Assembly (NCBI GenBank): GCA_027576995.1 | Contig: JANBQC010000433.1 | Coordinates: 1 to 24,448, forward strand | From: Dimargaris cristalligena | Lineage: Eukaryota; Kickxellomycota; Dimargaritomycetes; Dimargaritales; Dimargaritaceae | Reading direction: 5' to 3' | DNA length: 24,448 bases | Shown: one piece after another, positions 18,837-24,448 of the stretch | Layout: every line of letters begins with the position of its first letter | Position numbering within the stretch: the stretch's first letter is position 1 | Position numbers and translations under genes: made by a program | The notes under the pieces: model-generated | What the model was told of the DNA's origin: nothing | The model's database searches: none | What the model saw: only the letters and a program-made list of their open reading frames with translations

Positions 18837-20898
18837 ACCAACCATTGCTTATGATTAGTGCCAACTTCACTAATTTGGCCCAAGGAAAACGAGGCAGCCG
18901 GTGGAAGACGTGCTCTAAACACCAGGTTTGTGAATAATACTATTCAACTGAGTGGGAGTAAGTTGATCCTGGTATTGCTCAGTAAAAGTCCATATACGCT
19001 TACTTCCCCCCCCCAACGAGTATGACGATGATCACCATATCCTCCTTTCATAAAACCGTACATTCTAGTTTCTAGACCACAAAGAGCGCCCTAAGTGTTC
19101 GAGTTGATTAATTCGAGCATATTGGTGAGAAGGGCATATCTTTTCTGGTCAAAGGGGCGAGACTGGGCATTCACCAAAAGGTGCCGCTTAACTGCATCTT
19201 TAGGAAAATGGTAATTCTAATTCAATATTGGAAATGTCCTATAGAGTAGTTGCAAGAACCATCCAGTAGGCATTTGACGTCCACCCACAACTTCCTTTCA
19301 ACCATTTTTCGACATGGACAAGTGGGGCGGAATTCAATGCAGTTGTATATGGTTCTGAACGATACGCGTAAGGGAAATTATATGGTATATATATTTTTAA
19401 CCAATGGGTTTTGCCTTATATACCGGAATTTTTGCTATACAACCTGGTGGAACCTTTCCCATATTCTTCCAGTAAACTAGACGATGAACCAAAGATGGGG
19501 CCTATAAGGTCTGGTTGGTAATGGATAAATATTCATGTGAGTGCGTCATGCTTGGTAGGATTTATCCTAATATGGTGGAGGGTGAAGAACGGAGTATACC
19601 GCAAAAGTTCATTGGTGAATAATGGTAAAAGTGCAAGACAGTAAGGTAATCTGGGCAATTGTGGGCTTGGTCATTGGTATCCCCTGGTGATAGAAAGGGG
19701 GGGGGGTGATGAGCACATTAAGTGTATAATGAGTAAATATCACTGTATTTTTAGGCAGGATTGACATCGTAACAAGGACGGTTCCAATTGGTTGTTTTTC
19801 CCATGGCGGTGGCCATTTGGTCACACAATTGAACTAGAGGGGGTGCCAAGTGTGATCTACAGTAGCTGGTAACATCCATTTACTAGGAGACGTCAAAACC
19901 AGCTATAGCCCCGCATAGTGCTGGAAGGTGTGTATGGTTGAAGGGTGGGAACTTGTCTTATAAGGTCGATATAGTTGATTAGCTACTAATATCCGGTATA
20001 CACGAGTCATTTTGGCCCGCCTTTATTCAACGTATATCACAGTAAGCTGTTTCTAATCCAAATTATAGGCATTAGCAATGGCCAAATCAATAATCAGATA
20101 CCTGTCTTTTATAATATCCTGGACTATTAAATGGCGTCGATAGGTCGGAGGGCTTACCAATGTTCGCAAGGTTACGTGGCCGTGGCACTCGCTATTGCCG
20201 CATTTGGACAGGCCGAGAACGGCAAACTAGCCTGACCGTGTCGCAGTTGGCGCAACTCAATTTCCAAAAAATGAGTTGATCCATATGCCCAAACATAAAA
20301 GGCATGGGCATCCCGGCCACATCGGGTGCACCGATGCTATTCATTTAAGAGGTACAATTGGGTCAACCAAATTCAGCTGTTTAGTATCTACAAGTGCTTC
20401 CCTTTCTACCTATTGAAATCTATGAAGCAGTTCCACACGTTCGCAGCGTATGAGTTATTCTATAAGGCGCCAGATTGCAGGCCTTGTCGCTAAGTAGTTT
20501 CAGCAAAGCGTTAGAGATACTGTCCCATATAGTAACCAATAGTTGTTGGATGGAAACCCCGGGTGGTAGGAACGTTTGGTAGAATTGGTTAGAGAAGGTT
20601 GGTGGCTAAAATTTATTTTAACATTCAGTGTATGCCACATTACATTTAACATAAAAAATCACATAACAATCAATCCAAACTATATATTCTAACTTTGAGG
20701 GAGACCAACCCGCACTTTAGTTGGGCGAAGATGGATACTTGATGAATTCGGCTCTTAGGATCGTGCGAAAATCGAATAAAAAGGCGACCCTACAGTATTT
20801 ATTAGGTTGTAGGGAGAAGGGGTAAGAAATGTAATCGCCAGGACAAAGTAGATAAAACCAATCATTAGAGAGAAAAGAGAGCGAGTGGAGAACATCTG
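18837..20898. other. Gene-poor DNA between the small secreted-protein candidates
   Basis: Mostly AT-rich. Frames at 19250-19480 (+) and 19609-19824 (-) lack recognisable features. A locally GC-richer patch at about 20130-20345 contains a 50-codon minus-strand frame (20344-20192) with a CX2CX6C pattern and a perfect 6-bp hairpin at 20320-20336. It is too little to call a gene. No RNA genes or transposon ends were seen. Confidence 0.45.
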
Positions 20899-21138
20899 TC
20901 ACAGAGCGGTAATTGGAGAATAATAATCAGACAGTCGAAACTGTAAAGTTGGAGGGGTGTGTAAGAAATAATGTTTGGATTGATACTGACGTCGCGCCAA
21001 TGGAGTCCCATCCCGTGGAATTACAGAGGTAGCTGCACAGTAAATGCATTGACAAACTCCAGAAAAGGTCAGAATATAATATATGGCTAGGAAAGTATCG
21101 GGAAATTTAAAGCCACAAATCATTTTAGAACATAACAT
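20899..21138 (-). CDS. Possible small secreted protein C, up to 79 aa, with Arg-Arg site
   Basis: A minus-strand frame starts at an ATG at 21138, with a second in-frame ATG five codons later. A hydrophobic region spans about residues 17-36, interrupted by several Cys, and could be a signal peptide or anchor. The downstream part has Thr-Pro-Leu-Ala-Arg-Arg and then an aromatic-rich tail. The TPxLxAR(K/R) layout resembles that before the basic site of protein A, and it lies 221 bp downstream of protein B on the same strand. The long, Cys-containing hydrophobic stretch makes the signal peptide less sure than in A or B. No family was recognised. Confidence 0.28.
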   Translation of the reverse strand: MLCSKMICGFKFPDTFLAIYYILTFSGVCQCIYCAATSVIPRDGTPLARRQYQSKHYFLHTPPTLQFRLSDYYSPITAL

Positions 21139-21359
21139 AATCCAAAATCCACGATATAGTTAAAGGGATTTGAGCAGTCGGAATAGTTTAGTGTCAATAG
21201 GACAGTACACTTTCCCTAAGCGAACATCAACAATAAAATGAAAATATCGGGACATACGCTAACACATGCACCGGTGCACGCAGAATAAAAGGGATGCAGT
21301 TGTATCTTCAATACAGTAAGATAAGGTAGCCGAGATATGGCTTGGAATACCCAATATCT

Positions 21360-21563
21360 CTATCGAGATCGGGGCAAAGGGTTGGATTTAAATCTGATGA
21401 GCAAGAAGCTCAGCTTAAAGTCAGGCGCGCGCTTTCCCAACCAATGATCGAATCGAACAGGGAGATGCGAGTTGAGCGACCCATTCGTTGGCATGGAGTG
21501 TGATAATGGGGAGGCTAAAAGTGCGATAAAAGCCGCCAAAATAGTGAATCGTAAGGCGTGCAT
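21360..21563 (-). CDS. Small secreted protein B, 67 aa, with Lys-Arg site
   Basis: The ATG at 21563 starts a strong signal peptide (basic start with Arg5, Ala/Leu/Ile core 7-17, likely cleavage after Ser23) followed by Met-Pro. The mature part is about 44 residues, with Gly-Lys-Arg at 43-45 that could be cut by a Kex2-like protease. A hydrophobic FLLIRF segment follows, then a short basic tail. The stop TAG is at 21360-21362. There are no cysteines in the mature part, so it is not a disulfide-knotted effector. Over 35 residues it aligns without gaps to protein A, with identical ends (Met-Pro and Ile-Arg-Phe) and a basic pair at nearly the same position. Function unknown; a secreted peptide precursor or effector is an inference. 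Confidence 0.52.
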   Translation of the reverse strand: MHALRFTILAAFIALLASPLSHSMPTNGSLNSHLPVRFDHWLGKRAPDFKLSFLLIRFKSNPLPRSR

Positions 21564-21654
21564 GCCTGCAATGAAAGCGAAATGTGTAATGGAGAAAGGT
21601 GTAAAATTGTAGCGTCGATTTAGTGGCTATAGAAATAATAGAAATGATAGATGG

Positions 21655-21672
21655 AGAGAGAGTGGGAGAGAG
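21655..21672. repeat. GA-rich tract in the presumed leader of small secreted protein B
   Basis: An imperfect GA run (CT on the coding strand) lies between the TATA element at 21696 and the ATG at 21563, as expected for a pyrimidine-rich fungal leader or initiator region. Confidence 0.55.
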
Positions 21673-21695
21673 GTACGAAGGGAAATAAAGCTGAA

Positions 21696-21703
21696 TTATA
21701 TAA
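21696..21703 (-). promoter_or_regulatory. TATA element of small secreted protein B
   Basis: TTATATAA is symmetric and lies about 133 nt upstream of the ATG at 21563 on the minus strand. Confidence 0.4.
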
Positions 21704-22524
21704 CAGCACAAAAATGACTGAAGTGAAGGCGGGGGCGGTCTATTTTTGAAAGAGGTATCATAGTTCTATTTAGTCAAATCCCTCCCAACTTATGTATTCG
21801 ACCAATCAATTGTGGATTTGCCAATTGGTTATCAAAGATTACCCGCTTATTACTTCTGTTGAAGAATAGCGGTAATCGGGATTTCATCCCTGGTGTCGAC
21901 CTGCTCTATTCGGAGGCCACACCCTTTTTTTACCGAAAGTTCCCATACTGGCATTAGGGCTATGAGGTGCCAAAAAATCCGGAAATGCAACGGTAGTCGT
22001 AATGCAACCATTAGGAGAGATTGGCCCCATTAGTGATGTCGAGGTCACCTGATTCTCCCTACTCTAAAGCAACGTCTAAAAGGCGAAGAACGGTCACCGG
22101 CCCCATTAAAACATAACGGATTAGCCTAAGGTATAAATTAGATAATGATCTGCGCCACCCGGCAAACCTTGTCTTAATAAAATACTTATATCTATACATC
22201 TAGTCATTATCCCCCTCGAACCCCGACTCGGCTGATGTGTTGGATCCTAGCCTAACTCGGCCTAATTGTAACAGTAGGCATGTATTGTCTTAAAGTACGG
22301 AAAGTAATGCTGCCGAATGGGGTTGCCGGGATTCCTTGGTCACTATCAAAACTATTCCCACAACCGAGTCCGCTATTAGTACAACTGGGTCATATATTGC
22401 CCCTTTTCTATTGCTTTGGTTTATTCTATTTACGTTAATTTATTGTTTATAATATAGACAGGGTTATTGACACGGGCATGGCTAAATGGCATGTCAGGCA
22501 GCCGTGGTTTCAACCTATAGTCAA
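21704..22524. other. Intergenic DNA
   Basis: AT-rich with no frame worth calling. Near 22447-22456 (+) a TATAATATA-like element precedes the small plus-strand frame at 22525. Confidence 0.45.
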
Positions 22525-22644
22525 ATGATGGACATTTTTCTCGTTGTCTTTTTTCAACTTGGAACATCAATTACTTACCCTGGCTGTTTGTACAGACGGG
22601 AAGCCTTGCTTATCTGTCAAAAGCTACCTCGATATCGATGGTAA
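22525..22644 (+). CDS. Possible 39-aa secreted micropeptide F with Arg-Arg site
   Basis: Two adjacent in-frame ATGs (22525 and 22528) begin a short hydrophobic segment (IFLVVFFQL), followed by a polar region, Tyr-Pro-Gly-Cys, an Arg-Arg pair at about 24-25 and a basic end. Two cysteines are present. A TATA-like element sits about 75 nt upstream. The layout matches the other small secreted candidates, but the hydrophobic core is short and the whole frame is within what chance could produce. Confidence 0.2.
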   Translation: MMDIFLVVFFQLGTSITYPGCLYRREALLICQKLPRYRW

Positions 22645-24448
22645 TCAATGTTAATACGGGCGTTAGTACTGTCAACTAATCGTCGGCCCTGCCCTTTCAG
22701 ACTGCTTCAAAACGCAGGGAGGGGTCATGCTCGTTGGCTTAGATGGCTAATCCCTCTACGGTTCCTGGAAGTGACCAGCGTCACCGAACAATTCTGTTCC
22801 GAGTGCCTAGTATACGAATTCTCCTCCCTCCTAATTTATGTTTAGTCCATCTCCCGTTGGCATTATTATTAGTAGTTCAAATTTCAGTCTAAAGGTGATG
22901 ATTAGTCATATCGAATAGCCATTTGATTGAGATATTTTATTTACAATTCTAGCTGGGAGTAGTCTTTAAATAAACTACAATTCTCCCAAGGTATAATGCT
23001 GAGACAGACTTACCATTACCCCACCAGTAAAAATTGAAGAACCACAAAAGGAGAAGCGCGCCCTCCGCAGTAATACTTATTAGATATAAGTTTATGCCAA
23101 TATATAGAATTAGAAGCATTTTTAACAGAGCTTTCCTGGAAATGGTCCTCAGGAGGAAGACCGTTTCAATAACGGTTTCTCGTGCGGGTATTCATTGAGT
23201 TGTATATCAAAAGCGAAATTGCCACCAATACCTTCAGTAAACATAATTCACCGGTTGATACAGGCACCCTTAGTAAACCCATCAATAAGAGTAAGGTCGC
23301 GAGCCTCGCAGAAAAGGCAAAGGTAACGGTAATTTATAGCTCGGCAGCGGTTCCAGGTTGCTCTACTACCAGGGAGAATGCAATTGGGGTTTTCCCCGGA
23401 TACCCCGTAAATTACCTGATGATGGAAAAACTGGTAAGTCAATGTTCCACCTTGATTAGCAACCATACAACGGAGCCTTGTAAGACACTGGAGTGGTTAG
23501 CCGTTGCAACACTATTCAAGTTCGCTCGATTCTTAAAGGTTGTGGGAAGAACTATACAGTCGTATAATGGGAGCTTGCCCTATAAAGTTGACCTATTCGA
23601 TTGCTTATTAGCTAAATATATATAGGAGGCATTTTGTCTCGTCTTTATTTGCCGTTTATGATAACGAGATGCTAATTACCCCCTATTTTAACTATTTCCT
23701 AAAACACAATTTTTTTATATAATACTATTGGCTACCTCAAGGTGCCCTTAGGCTTAATGGCTTAGTGTATACGTGTTTCGTTGGCTGTGATATTCCCCAC
23801 TACATCATTTGGACATGTCTATTGAAGTAAACTAGCATATCAGTCTTACACTTTGTACAGCTCAATGCCCAGGAAATGAACTGGCTGATATGTCCACATA
23901 TAAACAACATGGGAACCCTAGCTACACCAAATGCTTCTGTATTATTCATTCATGAGGCATAGTTCAGCCAATCAGACCCACCTAGTTGGTATAATACATA
24001 TTACATGCAGGCTGAAAAAAATATACTAATACTCCATAAAGTAGAATATTCTATGGGTGAATATATACCCAACTTACAAGGTAGATGGAGATGGGGAATG
24101 TTCAAGCCAAGCCCTTTATACTATGTTTCAGTAGATTAATAACAATTGTATTTCAGCATTTATTGGCTAAATGGAAGGAGTGGTAATAAATGGGATTGCC
24201 AGTGTAAAATGAAACAAACTAGCCATCAAAGGGAGTGTTTCCTGGGTTAACCACTCTTAGTCTATTAAGAGTCCTGAGGATAGGCTTCTAATGGTAGGTG
24301 GGGCTTAGGCTCAGCTAAGTGGGCTGCTAGCATCAGGTACAGGCATAGTACTAACTAATAAAGGTTTCAGTGCAGGTGTAAAGAACTGAAATCAAATCCT
24401 TGAAAACTGAACTTTATTTGAAAAGATAGATAATAAAAGGGAAAGGTG
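22645..24448. other. Right end of the window: no gene firmly supported
   Basis: AT-rich DNA. The only notable item is an open frame of about 150 codons at 23173-23625 (+) with no ATG until 23419; from there it encodes 68 residues of no recognised family, ending LDCLLAKYI. It could be an exon of a spliced gene (a possible acceptor CCTTCAG ends at 23238) or chance. The 22648-22845 frame (+) has an ATG but no coding-like features. Nothing is seen in the last 800 bases. Confidence 0.4.

Noticed and set aside
22205..22235. T-arm-like GGGGTTCGAGGGG on the minus strand
   Set aside because: The flanks do not pair as a T-stem and no acceptor, D or anticodon arms were found; not a tRNA.
22570..22590. 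U1 snRNA-like ACTTACC...GG string
   Set aside because: One extra base against the U1 5' end, and the following sequence shows no U1 stem-loops or Sm site; it lies within an AT-rich stretch.
22886..23010. Possible box C/D snoRNA (GTGATGA at 22895, CTGA at 22999, flanking AGTCT/AGACT)
   Set aside because: The 5-bp stem is set back from both boxes, there is no clear D'/C' pair, and no rRNA complement was recognised upstream of the D box.

Overview
The window looks like nuclear DNA of a filamentous or early-diverging fungus. The evidence is three conserved eukaryotic genes with fungal architecture: a full-size ABCB transporter, the proteasome subunit RPN2 and a fungal synaptojanin. There are also short spliceosomal introns (180 and 278 nt) with GTAAGT/GTACGT donors, CT-rich promoters, and GC-rich coding regions separated by clearly AT-richer intergenic DNA. 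A zoopagomycete-like lineage is possible, but that is only an impression; no rRNA or other marker in the window fixes the taxon.

Layout. 1-176: CT- and C-rich leader with a five-codon upstream ORF. 177-4403 (+): intronless ABCB multidrug/peptide exporter of 1408 aa. 4404-9448: about 5 kb of AT-richer DNA with one convincing small gene on the minus strand (6845 downward). That gene encodes a secreted Arg/Pro-rich protein built on a 17-residue repeat and is interrupted in frame by TAG. 9449-12843 (-): RPN2. Reading the upstream DNA recovers two extra 5' exons, including a 22-nt first coding exon, giving a 978-aa product. 12844-14131: divergent promoter region shared by RPN2 and the next gene. 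14132-17686 (+): SAC plus inositol-polyphosphate 5-phosphatase (synaptojanin/INP52-INP53 type) with a polyproline and NPF tail. 17687-24448: about 6.8 kb without a conserved gene. Here I see two good small secreted-protein genes on the minus strand (18542-18718 and 21360-21563) and weaker ones at 20899-21138 (-) and 22525-22644 (+).

The three large genes are housekeeping or membrane-traffic genes and show no operon-like link. The unusual content lies in the gene-poor DNA. Several very short genes have a TATA element, a 60-170 nt gap, a signal peptide and a short mature part. Two of them (18.6 kb and 21.5 kb) align without gaps over 35 residues, from a shared Met-Pro just after the signal peptide to a shared hydrophobic-Ile-Arg-Phe motif, with a dibasic site between. 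They may be an undescribed family of secreted peptide precursors or effectors. This is inference from sequence alone and needs transcript and homology data.
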